A stretch of DNA of 64,000 bases from Lujinxingia vulgaris (GCF_007997015.1 NZ_VOSM01000004.1:434001-498000); one strand, 5' to 3'. Shown: positions 53,150-62,192, counted from the stretch's first letter. Made by a program: numbers and translations. Notes: a model not told the origin generated them from the letters alone.

Positions 53150-54181
53150 GTGAGCTTGGACCCCATCTTATGCGTGGGCATCGACCTGGGCGGCACCAAC
53201 GCGCGCCTGCAGGTCTTCAACGACGCCCTTCACCCCATCAGCGAAGCCCGCGCCCGGGTGCGTGAGCGCTGCGACCCCGAGGAGATCTGCCAGACGCTCT
53301 GTGATCTTCTCAAGGGGGCCTGCCTCAACGCGCATCTCAAACCCGAGCATATTCAGGTCATCGGCATGGGCCTGGCCGGGCAGCTCTCGCGCGATGGGCG
53401 CACCGTGAAAAACGCGCCGAACCTGGGGTGGCTCGATGTCGCCTTTGCCCGGATCTTTGAGGAAGCGGTGGAGTGGGAGCTGGGGGTGACGCCACCGGTC
53501 TATGTCTTCAACGACCTCAACGCCCTGGTGTACGACGAGTGGCATCAGGGCGTGGCCCGCGACCTGGGCGATGTGCTGGGCGTCTACGTGGGCACGGGTG
53601 TGGGCGGGGCGATCATCGCCGGCGGTCAGCTCATTCGCGGCCAGGGTAATAACGCCGCCGAGATCGGCCACGTCAAGGTGGTGCCCGAGGGCCGGGTCTG
53701 TGGCTGCGGCCAGCGCGGCTGCCTGGAAGCCTACGCCGGCGGCCGCCACCTCGAAGCGAGGGTCTCTGAGGTGCTCAACGCCCATCCCACACTCCAGAAG
53801 GCCCACCCGGAGCTGGGAGGTGAGGTGTTGCGCCTCTCAGCGGTCGACCCCATCGCCGAAAAACACCCGGCCCTGAGCGAGCTCTGGGAGCAGACAAGCG
53901 ACCTGCTGGCATTGAGCCTGGCCAACGCCTGCACCCTGCTCAACCCGGCAGCCCTCATCCTGGGCGGCGGCGTGCTCGACCACTGCCCCAACCTGCGCCG
54001 ACTCGTCGTCGACAAAACCCTGCCTCTGGTGCTCGATGTCGCTCGCCGCGAACTTCAGATTTTGCAACCCCTCGGAGGCCCCGAATCCGGCCCTCGCGGA
54101 GCCGCCGCGCTCGCCATGCAGGAGCTCGCCACACCCCCCTCCACACCCATCCCCACCCTCCCCCCCGGCGCCCCCCGCTGA
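53150..54181 (+). CDS. ROK-family sugar kinase (glucokinase-like)
   Basis: The kinase phosphorylates a hexose with ATP. The 343 residues contain the phosphate motif DLGGTN (12-17), the catalytic FNDLNA, GTGVGGAII, and the zinc site with His174 and CGCGQRGC (Cys184, 186, 191). The GTG at 53150 is the likely start. The substrate is not defined, although glucose is most common in ROK kinases with this zinc motif. The Pro-rich tail (residues 328-343) lies outside the fold. Confidence 0.92.
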   Translation: MSLDPILCVGIDLGGTNARLQVFNDALHPISEARARVRERCDPEEICQTLCDLLKGACLNAHLKPEHIQVIGMGLAGQLSRDGRTVKNAPNLGWLDVAFARIFEEAVEWELGVTPPVYVFNDLNALVYDEWHQGVARDLGDVLGVYVGTGVGGAIIAGGQLIRGQGNNAAEIGHVKVVPEGRVCGCGQRGCLEAYAGGRHLEARVSEVLNAHPTLQKAHPELGGEVLRLSAVDPIAEKHPALSELWEQTSDLLALSLANACTLLNPAALILGGGVLDHCPNLRRLVVDKTLPLVLDVARRELQILQPLGGPESGPRGAAALAMQELATPPSTPIPTLPPGAPR

Positions 54182-54384
54182 TGCGGCGAGGATCGCGGCA
54201 ATAAAAGGGCCGCGAAAACCTTGCGTAGCCTTGATTTTTTTGACGTTTTGCCTTAACTATCTGCCCCCTTGTCGGCGCCGGCAGCAGCGGGCCCTTCCCC
54301 CCCTAAAATTTGCCCGCGTCGCGCCGATGTCTCTCCCGGACTTTGAGCCGGGTTTCCGTCAACATTCGCTGGAGATCACATGCA

Positions 54385-55671
54385 GTGAAAAGATTTCCTC
54401 AGATCCGACCGGCTGCCCTCGACCCCGCCCACCAGAACTGGTGGGTCCGCGACGGCCTTCGCCCCGAAACCCATCGCCTCCAGATCGCCGGCCACGACGC
54501 CGAGCAGCTCTTAAGGCACGTCGACCGGCCGCTCTTCGCCTATGACCTTGATCGGGTCGAGGCGAATTATATGAGGCTGCACAACGCCTTTGCCCGCCAT
54601 GGACATCCTTTTCAGGTGTTCTTCGCGGTCAAAGCCAACCGCTTTAGACCGATCGTCGAGACTCTGCGCGCCACCGGCGTCGCCGGGATCGACGCCGCCA
54701 GCCCGCGCGAGGTCTTGTATGCGTTGGAGATGGGTTTCCCCGCTGAGAAAATCACTTTCACCAATGTAAGCGTCAGCCACCGCGATCTTGAGCAGCTTAA
54801 AGGGCTGCCGATCATGCTCAACTGCGACTCGTTGAGCGTCATCAACAAGGTCGCCGACGTGGACCCCGGCCGCGCCATCGGCCTGCGCATCAACCCGCAG
54901 GTCGGCGTGGGCATCAACGATAACCTGACCTACGCCGGTCAGCGCGCCACCAAGTTCGGCATCTACCTGGACCGTCTGCCCGAGGCCCTGGAGCTGATTC
55001 GCAAGCGCGGCCTGCGCCTGCAGGGCCTGCATATGCACGTGGGCTGCGGCTGGACCGGCTCGGCCATCACCCAGTACTTCCAGGCCGTCGATCGCCTCAC
55101 CGCCATCGCGCGTGATGTCATCGACACCCACGGCCCGCTCGAGTACCTGAACTTCGGTGGCGGTCTGGGTGTGCCCCTGACCGCCGGCGATGGCTCGGTC
55201 GACGTCAACCTCTACGCCGAGGGCATCGTCGAGCGCGTGCGCCAGCTGGGCCTGGGCATCAAGGTCTGCGTGGAGCCCGGCGACTACATCGTCAAAGACT
55301 CCGGCGTGCTTCTCTCCGAAGTTGTGATGGTCGAGGAGAAGGGCGGCACTGAGTTCGTAGGCGTGAACACCGGCTTTAACGTGCACACCGGCGCCAGCCA
55401 CTACGGGCTCTACCAGGAGTTCGTGCACACCACCCGCGCCGACTTCGGCCCGGAGAAAAACGTGACCATCGTGGGCAATATCAACGAGGTCATCGACGTC
55501 TTCGCCGCCGACCGCCCCATGCCGCTGATCGAAGAAGGCGACATCCTGGCGATGCTCAACGCCGGCGGCTACGGCGCCTCCATGATGATGGAGCACTGCC
55601 TGCGCGAGCCCGCCATGCAGATGGGTCTCTCGCAAAAGGGTAACCCCTTTGCGCAGTCCTTCGACTCTTAA
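54385..55671 (+). CDS. PLP-dependent decarboxylase of the LysA/ornithine type
   Basis: The 428-residue protein is a fold-type III decarboxylase with the PLP lysine (Lys83, FFAVKANRF), HMHVGCGW, NFGGGLG and EPGDYIVKDSG. The C-terminal signature differs from typical DapDC: the region expected to hold the CES motif is GNINEVIDVFA. A conserved MLNAGGYGASMMM and HC pair follow. It is close to LysA branches of actinobacteria and related groups, but the substrate is uncertain. GTG 54385 with GGAG upstream is the start. Confidence 0.85.
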   Translation: MKRFPQIRPAALDPAHQNWWVRDGLRPETHRLQIAGHDAEQLLRHVDRPLFAYDLDRVEANYMRLHNAFARHGHPFQVFFAVKANRFRPIVETLRATGVAGIDAASPREVLYALEMGFPAEKITFTNVSVSHRDLEQLKGLPIMLNCDSLSVINKVADVDPGRAIGLRINPQVGVGINDNLTYAGQRATKFGIYLDRLPEALELIRKRGLRLQGLHMHVGCGWTGSAITQYFQAVDRLTAIARDVIDTHGPLEYLNFGGGLGVPLTAGDGSVDVNLYAEGIVERVRQLGLGIKVCVEPGDYIVKDSGVLLSEVVMVEEKGGTEFVGVNTGFNVHTGASHYGLYQEFVHTTRADFGPEKNVTIVGNINEVIDVFAADRPMPLIEEGDILAMLNAGGYGASMMMEHCLREPAMQMGLSQKGNPFAQSFDS

Positions 55672-55710
55672 ATGCTGATGCGCCTTGCCTGAGCGAGGCG
55701 GTCTGGAGCT

Positions 55711-57234
55711 ATGACGCGACCTCCCCAACCCATCCAGACCGCCTCACTCACCCTGATCCGCTCCGATCGCGGCCGCCCGGAAATCTTCTGGGCGCGCCGC
55801 CGGGCGGATCGTTCGTTTCTTGGCGGATGTTTTGCGTTCTTCGCCGGCGGCCAGGAGCCGGGCGACCGCGACCTTCCCACCGCCCTGGCCTCCGCGCTCG
55901 AAACGCAGCGCCGAGAAGACGGCCCACCCACAGACCCGTCTCTGACTCAAATGTCGCGGGACGAAGACGTGCTGCGCGCCACCGCGCTCCGAGAGTGCTT
56001 TGAAGAATGCGGCGCACTCTTCTGTGAGAGCGGCCTGATCGCCCCCACCTCCGGCGCTCCGCCTGAAGCCCGCACCCTGCCTCAACCTCTGCCCTCACCA
56101 CTGGCCACCCACCGGCTGCGCTACCACTTCAGCCGCCGCACTCCGAGCTGGATGCCCCCGGCCGACACCGCCTTCTTCACCCTGCACGTAAGCGACGAAG
56201 AAGCCCGCGCCCTCGATGATTTAAGCGCCCACCTCGACCCCGACGAGCATGACGAAGGCGCCTGGATGACCCCACAGGCAGCCCTCACGCTCTGGGAGGA
56301 TGGCCAGGCGCTCGCCACCACCCCGATCGTCGATCTTCTGCGTTTGCTCGACGCTGCCGAAGTCGCGTTCGTCCCCGAAACTGGCCTCGAACCGAAACCC
56401 GTCGACGACGCCATTGAGTATCTCGGCGGCGTCACGATGCTGCCGCTGCGCACCGCAACTCTTCCCCCGGCCACCCACACCAACGCCTACCTCATCGGCC
56501 GCTCCTCCTTTGTGATCGTCGACCCCGGCCCCGACGACCCGGCCGACCTTTCCATCTTAAGCGCCGAGATCGAGCGTCGCATCAACGCCGGCGATACTCC
56601 CCGGTCCGTGATCCTCACCCACCACCACCCGGACCACATCGGCGGCGCCGGCCCTCTGGCCGCCCGCTTCAAGCTCCCCATCTTTGCCCACCCCTTGAGC
56701 GCCCCGCTCCTCCCCGATTTGCAAACCCGCGCGCTGACCCACGGTCAGACCATCGTGCTCGATGACTTCGGCCCGCTCGAAGTCCTGCACACTCCCGGCC
56801 ATGCGCCGGGGCATCTCGCGCTTTACCACGCCCCTTCCCGCAGCGTCTTCGCCGGCGATCTTGTAGCCTCCCGCGGCACCATCATCATCGACCCGCCCGA
56901 AGGCCATATGGGCGACTACCTGCAGAGCCTGCACACCCTGCTCGCCATGCAACCCCGCGTGCTCTTTCCCGCCCACGGCGCCCCCATCGCCGCCCCGGCC
57001 CGGCTTCTGTCGCATTACATCGACCACCGACTGCTTCGCGAAGCCGCCGTCCTCGACGCCCTGCGCGCCCATCAAAACCCGGCTTCCCCCGAAGACCTCA
57101 TCGCCACCGTCTACCCCGACATCCACCGCGCCATCTGGCCTCTGGCCGCCCGCAGCCTGCTCGCCCACCTGATCCACCTCAGCGAACAGCAGCTCGCCAC
57201 CCGCACCGACGACGGCCAATACCTCGCCACCTGA
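55711..57234 (+). CDS. NUDIX-metallo-beta-lactamase fusion protein
   Basis: The 507-residue protein has an N-terminal NUDIX-like domain with the box RECFEECGAL at 94-103 (pattern REUxEExGU). Its C-terminal half is a metallo-beta-lactamase fold with HHHPDH (about 303-308), HTPGHAPGHLALY, GDLV and FPAHG. The NUDIX part may cleave a pyrophosphate bond, and the MBL part resembles LACTB2/glyoxalase-II-like hydrolases. Both sets of motifs look intact. The fusion suggests a two-step hydrolase, which is inference. Confidence 0.85.
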   Translation: MTRPPQPIQTASLTLIRSDRGRPEIFWARRRADRSFLGGCFAFFAGGQEPGDRDLPTALASALETQRREDGPPTDPSLTQMSRDEDVLRATALRECFEECGALFCESGLIAPTSGAPPEARTLPQPLPSPLATHRLRYHFSRRTPSWMPPADTAFFTLHVSDEEARALDDLSAHLDPDEHDEGAWMTPQAALTLWEDGQALATTPIVDLLRLLDAAEVAFVPETGLEPKPVDDAIEYLGGVTMLPLRTATLPPATHTNAYLIGRSSFVIVDPGPDDPADLSILSAEIERRINAGDTPRSVILTHHHPDHIGGAGPLAARFKLPIFAHPLSAPLLPDLQTRALTHGQTIVLDDFGPLEVLHTPGHAPGHLALYHAPSRSVFAGDLVASRGTIIIDPPEGHMGDYLQSLHTLLAMQPRVLFPAHGAPIAAPARLLSHYIDHRLLREAAVLDALRAHQNPASPEDLIATVYPDIHRAIWPLAARSLLAHLIHLSEQQLATRTDDGQYLAT

Positions 57235-57349
57235 CCGCCCCTCATTGTTGTTTTGCCCTAAGGGCGGGTTTTGACAGCCCATCCCCCCGCGTGGCATATC
57301 GTCGGGGCAATTCTTCAAAAAACCTACCCAGCTCGCTATGGAGCGCATT

Positions 57350-57892
57350 ATGACTCAGGCATCGCCTCAGATCGGCCCGCTCGGATCTTCGTTTGAAGTG
57401 CCCTCACACGCGCAGCACACCCTCGCCAGACTCATCGAAAAGGCCGACTTCGGCCGCGTGCACTTCTTCATCAGCGAGGCCGTCGACGCCGACGCCATCG
57501 ACGCTCCCACCCCGGCCGGCGACACCCTCAAACTGGCCCTCCTCGACTACACCCACCCCCTCGACGCCATCGACGACGCGCTCTTCGAGCATATCGACGA
57601 CGCCGACATCCAACCGGCCACCCTGCGCGATCTCCTCTGCTTCGCCATCGCCCACCCCGGCGCCCAGCTCGAACACGAGATCCTCGCCACCGGCACCATG
57701 CGCACCCGCCACGTCTATGGTGCCGAACGCAAAGGCGAAACAACCTGGGCCCACACCAACCGCGACCGCTCCATCTGCCAGTGGGTCACAGGCCTCACCC
57801 ACACCGGCAAGCGCCGCGAGCTCATCCCGATGGAGATCTACCTCAAAGATCTGCTGCGCCAACCCGCAAAAGTCCTGGTGCGCATGAGTTGA
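57350..57892 (+). CDS. Conserved-looking protein of unknown function
   Basis: The 180-residue soluble protein starts at 57350 after GGAGCGC. It shows Asp-rich helices (DAIDDALFEHIDDADIQ) and a C-terminal part with Trp and Arg pairs (RSICQWVTGLTHTGKRRE). No signal peptide, membrane helix or catalytic motif is recognised. It is followed by a hairpin repeat and a terminator. Confidence 0.7.
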   Translation: MTQASPQIGPLGSSFEVPSHAQHTLARLIEKADFGRVHFFISEAVDADAIDAPTPAGDTLKLALLDYTHPLDAIDDALFEHIDDADIQPATLRDLLCFAIAHPGAQLEHEILATGTMRTRHVYGAERKGETTWAHTNRDRSICQWVTGLTHTGKRRELIPMEIYLKDLLRQPAKVLVRMS

Positions 57893-57904
57893 TCTTTGAA
57901 ATCT

Positions 57905-57953
57905 GTCCGTCCGAGACACGGACATCCTCAAGTTTTTATGCGGCCGATCCGCA
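57905..57953 (+). repeat. Bipartite hairpin repeat, copy 1
   Basis: The first hairpin is GTCCGT...ACGGAC (57905-57923) and the second TGCGG...CCGCA (57939-57953). Confidence 0.85.
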
Positions 57954-57979
57954 CTTCGTCACATCCAGAAACGCCCCGA

Positions 57980-58008
57980 AACGCCCGACCTCACGTCGGG
58001 CGTTTTTT
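57980..58008 (+). terminator. Terminator after the unknown-protein gene
   Basis: The 10-bp stem AACGCCCGAC and complement with a 5-base loop is followed by TTTTTT. Confidence 0.9.
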
Positions 58009-58206
58009 GCATCGACACCAACCCTCTCCCAAAGCTCGGATCGCTCTTCCAAAGGTCAGTCCGTTCTCCCAAACAGCCGCCACCCCGTTTAGCTTTGCCG
58101 ATCACCGCCACTTAAACTAAAGTTACAGGCGCTTAATCACATCCAGTCCCCTGCCGGCACGCCGGCGAGTGCGTTTTGGTGGCAGTTCCTTCCGGAGTAC
58201 CGATTG

Positions 58207-58692
58207 ATGGCAGTGTTTGTATCCTTCCCGCGCCCCTTCCGGGCCCACTCGCCAGCTCGCTTACATCTACTGGCGCTCCTGCTCCTCTCCAGCCTGCTCG
58301 TCCACTGCATCGACGACGAAGCGCGCGACTTCGACGACTACCTTTTGGAGATGGAGTCGCGCGGTCTTTACGACCCCACCGAAGACCCTTACGCCGAGGA
58401 CAGCGATCTTCCGCCGGCCATCGAAGCCAGCCTCTGTTCGCTACCTGGCAACGGCCCTGCACGCACCGTGAGTTTTGAAAACTCCACCTCCGTCGACCTC
58501 GACATCTTCTGGGTTGACGTCCAATGCACCCTGCGCCCTTACGGCATGGTCGCCCCCGGCCAGCGCCACGATCAACCCACCTTCGAGGGACACGCCTGGC
58601 GCTTCCACATCGCCGGCAGCACGCGCCCCGTCTTCGAGGTCCTCCTCGACGCCTCCACGCCCAACCCCGTCGTGATCGAGGGCCAGCAATGA
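58207..58692 (+). CDS. Secreted protein with VHL-beta-like domain
   Basis: The 161-residue protein has a hydrophobic signal ending near Cys34. The Cys is preceded by LLVH, not a standard lipobox. Residues about 87-146 resemble the beta domain of the von Hippel-Lindau protein: VSFENSTSVDLDIFWVD, then PYGMVAPGQ, then FEGHAWRFHIAGS. In VHL this fold binds hydroxylated proline peptides. Whether the bacterial domain binds such ligands is unknown. The stop overlaps the next gene by ATGA. Confidence 0.75.
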   Translation: MAVFVSFPRPFRAHSPARLHLLALLLLSSLLVHCIDDEARDFDDYLLEMESRGLYDPTEDPYAEDSDLPPAIEASLCSLPGNGPARTVSFENSTSVDLDIFWVDVQCTLRPYGMVAPGQRHDQPTFEGHAWRFHIAGSTRPVFEVLLDASTPNPVVIEGQQ

Positions 58693-60971
58693 ACGCCTCC
58701 TCTCTGCGCGCCGCGCTCGCGCTGCTCCTCGCCACGTTCGCGCTCAACGCCTGCGCCACCAGCGACGCCTACCGCGCCGCCGAAGACGCCATGGATGAAG
58801 GTCGTTACGACGCAGCTCTGCAAAGCTACGACCGAGCACTCGAGACGACCTACTACCCGGCCGAGTTTGAGCGCGCCGCACAACGCCGCTGCGACGCCCT
58901 CGACAAACTCGTCACGCCGGCGATTACCGACGCCCGCGCCCTCCCCACCTGGGAAGAACGCCGCGATACGCTGGTCGCACTGCGCGAGCGTTTCGCCAAC
59001 TGCCAGTCTCCCAAAGGCCGACAGCAGGTCGACACCGCCCTCAACGAAGAGGCCCTGACCTACTGGGACGCCGAGCTTGCCCCGATGATCGAGGCCGGCC
59101 AGCGCGACGACGCCCTGGTTCTGGCGCGCCCCACCGCCGAGCTCCTCCCGGGCATCTATGAGTTCTGGCGACGCTACACCCTGCTCCGCGCCGAGCTTCA
59201 TCAGGAAGCCCTCCAGGCCCTCGAAGCCAGCACCACCGAGCTCAGCCGCGCCTTCTATCAGAACCTCGCCAGACTCTACGCCCCCGACGAAGGCACCATC
59301 GCCGACGACGCCGCGCTGCGCACCCGCTTCGGCACGGGCTTCTTCGCCCTTCCCCTGACCGCACTCAACGTCGAGCTTGCCGGTGAGCAGAGCCAACAAA
59401 ACGCCTTCTGCACGGCCCTGCGCGACGAGCTGCAGGCCGGCCTCACCGAGCCCGCCGCCAGCTCCCCGCTACGCGTCGCCCTCGACATCGCCCAATGCAA
59501 CACCTCCACCTCCCGCGTCGACGAGACCATTGTCAGCCGCGAGCCCTACTACGAGATGCGCACCGTCAACGAGCGGGTCTGCCGCTCCTACACCGTGCCG
59601 GTCACCGTGCAGCAGCCCTCGCGCCGCGTCTGCAGCGGAGCGCAGCGTTGCTACCAGACCGGCCGCACCCAGCAGACCTGCTTTCGGGACTGCAGCTACG
59701 TCGGCGGCGGCTCCACTACCCGCAACGAGACTCGCCAGCGCTGCCAGATGGAAGACGTCACGCGCCGCGTCGAGCTCTGGCGCGAAGTTCGCACCCCGGG
59801 CTACCGCGCGCTGCGCACGATGGCGCTCCAGGGCCAGGCCACCATCACCGACGAGCGCGGCCAGACCACCACTGTGCCGGTGGCCTTCACCACCACGCTG
59901 CCCTCCGCAGTGGTGCCCACAGGTGCCGTGATCGATGCCCCGACCATCGAGGTAACCCGCGCCGAGCTCACCACCCGCATCCTCGCCGAACTTCCCACGC
60001 AGCTGCGCACCCACTACGCCTCCAACGTGCTGATCCCCCGCCAGCAGGCCAACTTCGCCCGCCTCTCGGCAGAGGAAAAACTCGACCTCGCCATCGCCCT
60101 CTCGCTCCACAACGCCACCGAGCCGCTCACCGCCGCTGGCCGCGCCTGGCTCAGCGAGCTCTCCGGCGCCAACGAGCTCACCCTGGCCGCTCTGATCGGC
60201 GGCGCCGAAGACTTCCACCCCACCCCCTACGCCCCCACCATCACCGCGCCGATCTTCGACTACGGGCGCATCCCCCTTGACCACCCCGCCTCCATCGCCA
60301 TTCACGGCGCGGCCCCTTTCCAGGTGCTCTTCACCGGCCGGGTCGTCAACCACGACGGCTTCCCCACCCAGGCCCCCCGCCAGGGCACCCTCGTGCATTT
60401 TGGCTACCGCGCGAACATGGCCAACGGCTTTCTGGACCGCTACCTGGGCTGGATCTACCAGGATCAACTCGACCTGCTCTTCTCCATCGGCGCCCGCACC
60501 TCCGAGAGCCAGACAGTGCTCGACGAAGTCGGCGAAAGCCGCCGCGAAGAGCGCGGCCTGGCCTACGGCTACCGCTTCTCCTACACCGGCATGTACGGCT
60601 ACCGCGGCCCCTCCCTGGGCACCTTCGTAGGCCTGAAACTCCAGCGCTCCGGCGACCGCACCGGCCACATCTTCACCGCCGGCGCCGCCATGCCCGCCGT
60701 CCTCCAGCTGGAGCTTCGCCACAACCCCACCTACCCGGTCATCCTGCAGGCCTGGGGAGGAGATCTTAACCTCACCCGCTTCAACCGCACCTTCGGCGCC
60801 TCGCTGGCGATTCCGGCCGGCGTCAACCGCTGGTTCTACGCCAGCGCCGAGCGCCGCCGCCTGCGCACCCAGTTCTACGCCCTGACCCTCGATGAGCGCG
60901 TCGACGCCGGCATCCGCCCCTCCTGGGAGTTTCATCTGGGCATGAGCTTTGGCATCGCCCTGGGCCAGTAA
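58689..60971 (+). CDS. Large lipoprotein of unknown function
   Basis: The 760-residue lipoprotein (lipobox LNAC, Cys22) has a TPR-like N-terminal part (DAMDEGRYDAALQSYDRAL). A Cys-rich patch lies at about residues 290-350 (VCSGAQRCYQ, CFRDCSYV). The C-terminal half is beta-rich and ends like an outer-membrane barrel (GYRFSYTGMYGYRG, FHLGMSFGIALGQ). It overlaps the VHL-like gene by ATGA. The family is not recognised. Confidence 0.75.
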   Translation: MNASSLRAALALLLATFALNACATSDAYRAAEDAMDEGRYDAALQSYDRALETTYYPAEFERAAQRRCDALDKLVTPAITDARALPTWEERRDTLVALRERFANCQSPKGRQQVDTALNEEALTYWDAELAPMIEAGQRDDALVLARPTAELLPGIYEFWRRYTLLRAELHQEALQALEASTTELSRAFYQNLARLYAPDEGTIADDAALRTRFGTGFFALPLTALNVELAGEQSQQNAFCTALRDELQAGLTEPAASSPLRVALDIAQCNTSTSRVDETIVSREPYYEMRTVNERVCRSYTVPVTVQQPSRRVCSGAQRCYQTGRTQQTCFRDCSYVGGGSTTRNETRQRCQMEDVTRRVELWREVRTPGYRALRTMALQGQATITDERGQTTTVPVAFTTTLPSAVVPTGAVIDAPTIEVTRAELTTRILAELPTQLRTHYASNVLIPRQQANFARLSAEEKLDLAIALSLHNATEPLTAAGRAWLSELSGANELTLAALIGGAEDFHPTPYAPTITAPIFDYGRIPLDHPASIAIHGAAPFQVLFTGRVVNHDGFPTQAPRQGTLVHFGYRANMANGFLDRYLGWIYQDQLDLLFSIGARTSESQTVLDEVGESRREERGLAYGYRFSYTGMYGYRGPSLGTFVGLKLQRSGDRTGHIFTAGAAMPAVLQLELRHNPTYPVILQAWGGDLNLTRFNRTFGASLAIPAGVNRWFYASAERRRLRTQFYALTLDERVDAGIRPSWEFHLGMSFGIALGQ

Positions 60972-60985
60972 TTTTGACGACTTAT

Positions 60986-61034
60986 GTCCGTCCGAGACAC
61001 GGACATCACCTTTTATGTATGTGGCCGAACCGCA
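60986..61034 (+). repeat. Bipartite hairpin repeat, copy 2
   Basis: GTCCGT...ACGGAC is followed by TGTGG...CCGCA, where a T/G wobble keeps the second stem. TTTTTT follows directly, so this copy may also act as a terminator. Confidence 0.85.
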
Positions 61035-61062
61035 TTTTTTCCCCAACCCTCCCAACTCACAA

Positions 61063-61163
61063 GCAGCCCTCCAGGGCGGCGTCCAGCAAGGAGCGAGGAC
61101 GAAGCCGTAGCAGCGCTACTGCGAGGACGCTGCGACGCCGCTGGCGTCGTTCTGGGGGGCTGC
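61063..61163 (+). repeat. Structured dispersed repeat, copy 4
   Basis: The outer arms GCAGCCCTCCAG and CTGGGGGGCTGC pair with one wobble. It holds the GTAGC-AGC-GCTAC hairpin and the CGACGCC/GGCGTCG stem. It is 101 bp long. Confidence 0.9.
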
Positions 61164-61254
61164 TGCGGCGTCCAGCAAGGAGTGAGGACGATAAGCCGTA
61201 GCAGCGCTACTGCGAGGACGCTGCGACGCCGCTGGCGTCGTTCTGGGGGGCTGC
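61164..61254 (+). repeat. Structured dispersed repeat, copy 5 (left arm missing)
   Basis: It is a 91-bp head-to-tail near-duplicate of the inner and right part of copy 4. It lacks the left outer arm and has a 2-bp insertion (GGACGATAAGCC for GGACGAAGCC). Confidence 0.9.
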
Positions 61255-61260
61255 ACCCCA

Positions 61261-61305
61261 CCGTCCGAGACACGGACATCACCCTTGATTTATGCGGTCT
61301 TCCGC
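61261..61305 (+). repeat. Bipartite hairpin repeat, copy 3
   Basis: The first hairpin is GTCCG-AGACA-CGGAC and the second GCGG-TCTT-CCGC, with the same linker as copy 4. Confidence 0.85.
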
Positions 61306-61310
61306 CGATC

Positions 61311-62192
61311 TTAGCGAAAGAGTCGACCGCCCGTGCGTCGCGCCTCGATCTCCACCTCCCAGTCGGCCCGCCGCTTTGCGTCTTCGAGCGCAGCTTCGGC
61401 GCGGTCGGCCTGCAGCGCCGCATCCATATCCGCGCTGAAACTCTCCCAGCGCTCCACCGGGATGTCTTCGCCATCCTCACCCACCCGCACCAGCGTGCCG
61501 TCCTCAAGCCGGCGCATGCGGCCGGCGGCGATCTCCTCGCCAACATCGATCGTTTTGGCGTTCGCCAGCGCGTTGAGAAGACTCCCCGTCTCTTCGCCAA
61601 TCCTCGGTGAGAGCTCTCCCACATAAGTCGCATCATCCGCCTCAAAGACCACGTCTTTGAGGCCGCCATGAGGCTCATCAAAGGTCCAGACCTGCACCGC
61701 GCTCAAGTGGTAGTTAAAATGCGCCAGGGGCAACGACACGCTCAAAAGCCCCACCGGAAGCCCCACCAGCGCCACGGCCGCGATCGTCAGCGGCCAGCGC
61801 AGCATATGCGCCCTTAAAAGGCGCGAGACACCTCCCACCACCAGCGCCGACGCCCCCGCCACCGTGATCACCGGAAACATCCGGATCGGGTCGACGAAGA
61901 GCTCAAACTGCACCCAGGCGACCAGCGTCGGGACAAGCCACGCCACCGCGGCCACCGCAAACCACCGCCTCCCCGGCACCTCCATCGCATCGAGCACCCC
62001 GGCGTCTCCTCGCCGGCGCAGCACCACGGCGTGCAGCACGGCCGCCAGCACGATCATCAGCGCCCCGAACCCGCCGAGTTGCAACGCGTCGACAAGCGAC
62101 TCCCCGTCGAGCAGGTCTCGAAGCAGTCGATTGGAGCCCACCCAGACAACGACCGCCCCGAAGATATAGAGCAGCAGATAGATCACGCCCAT
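61311..62192 (-). CDS. Multi-pass membrane protein of unknown function
   Basis: The 293-residue protein has about five N-terminal hydrophobic helices (residues 1-170). A soluble region follows with a strongly acidic part and a final Glu/Ala/Arg-rich helix (ALQADRAEAALEDAKRRAD). No known domain is recognised. It is transcribed away from a repeat-filled intergenic region. Confidence 0.75.
   Translation of the reverse strand: MGVIYLLLYIFGAVVVWVGSNRLLRDLLDGESLVDALQLGGFGALMIVLAAVLHAVVLRRRGDAGVLDAMEVPGRRWFAVAAVAWLVPTLVAWVQFELFVDPIRMFPVITVAGASALVVGGVSRLLRAHMLRWPLTIAAVALVGLPVGLLSVSLPLAHFNYHLSAVQVWTFDEPHGGLKDVVFEADDATYVGELSPRIGEETGSLLNALANAKTIDVGEEIAAGRMRRLEDGTLVRVGEDGEDIPVERWESFSADMDAALQADRAEAALEDAKRRADWEVEIEARRTGGRLFR

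Larger units (their letters stand above)
57893..58206. other. 314-bp intergenic region with hairpin repeat and terminator
   Basis: The bipartite hairpin repeat copy 1 (57905-57953) is followed by a strong terminator (57980-58008). The rest is AT-poor with short CCAAA-containing direct repeats and no gene. Confidence 0.65.
60972..61310. other. 339-bp intergenic region, almost entirely repeats
   Basis: From left to right it contains bipartite hairpin copy 2, structured repeat copies 4 and 5, and bipartite hairpin copy 3. No gene is seen. Confidence 0.85.
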
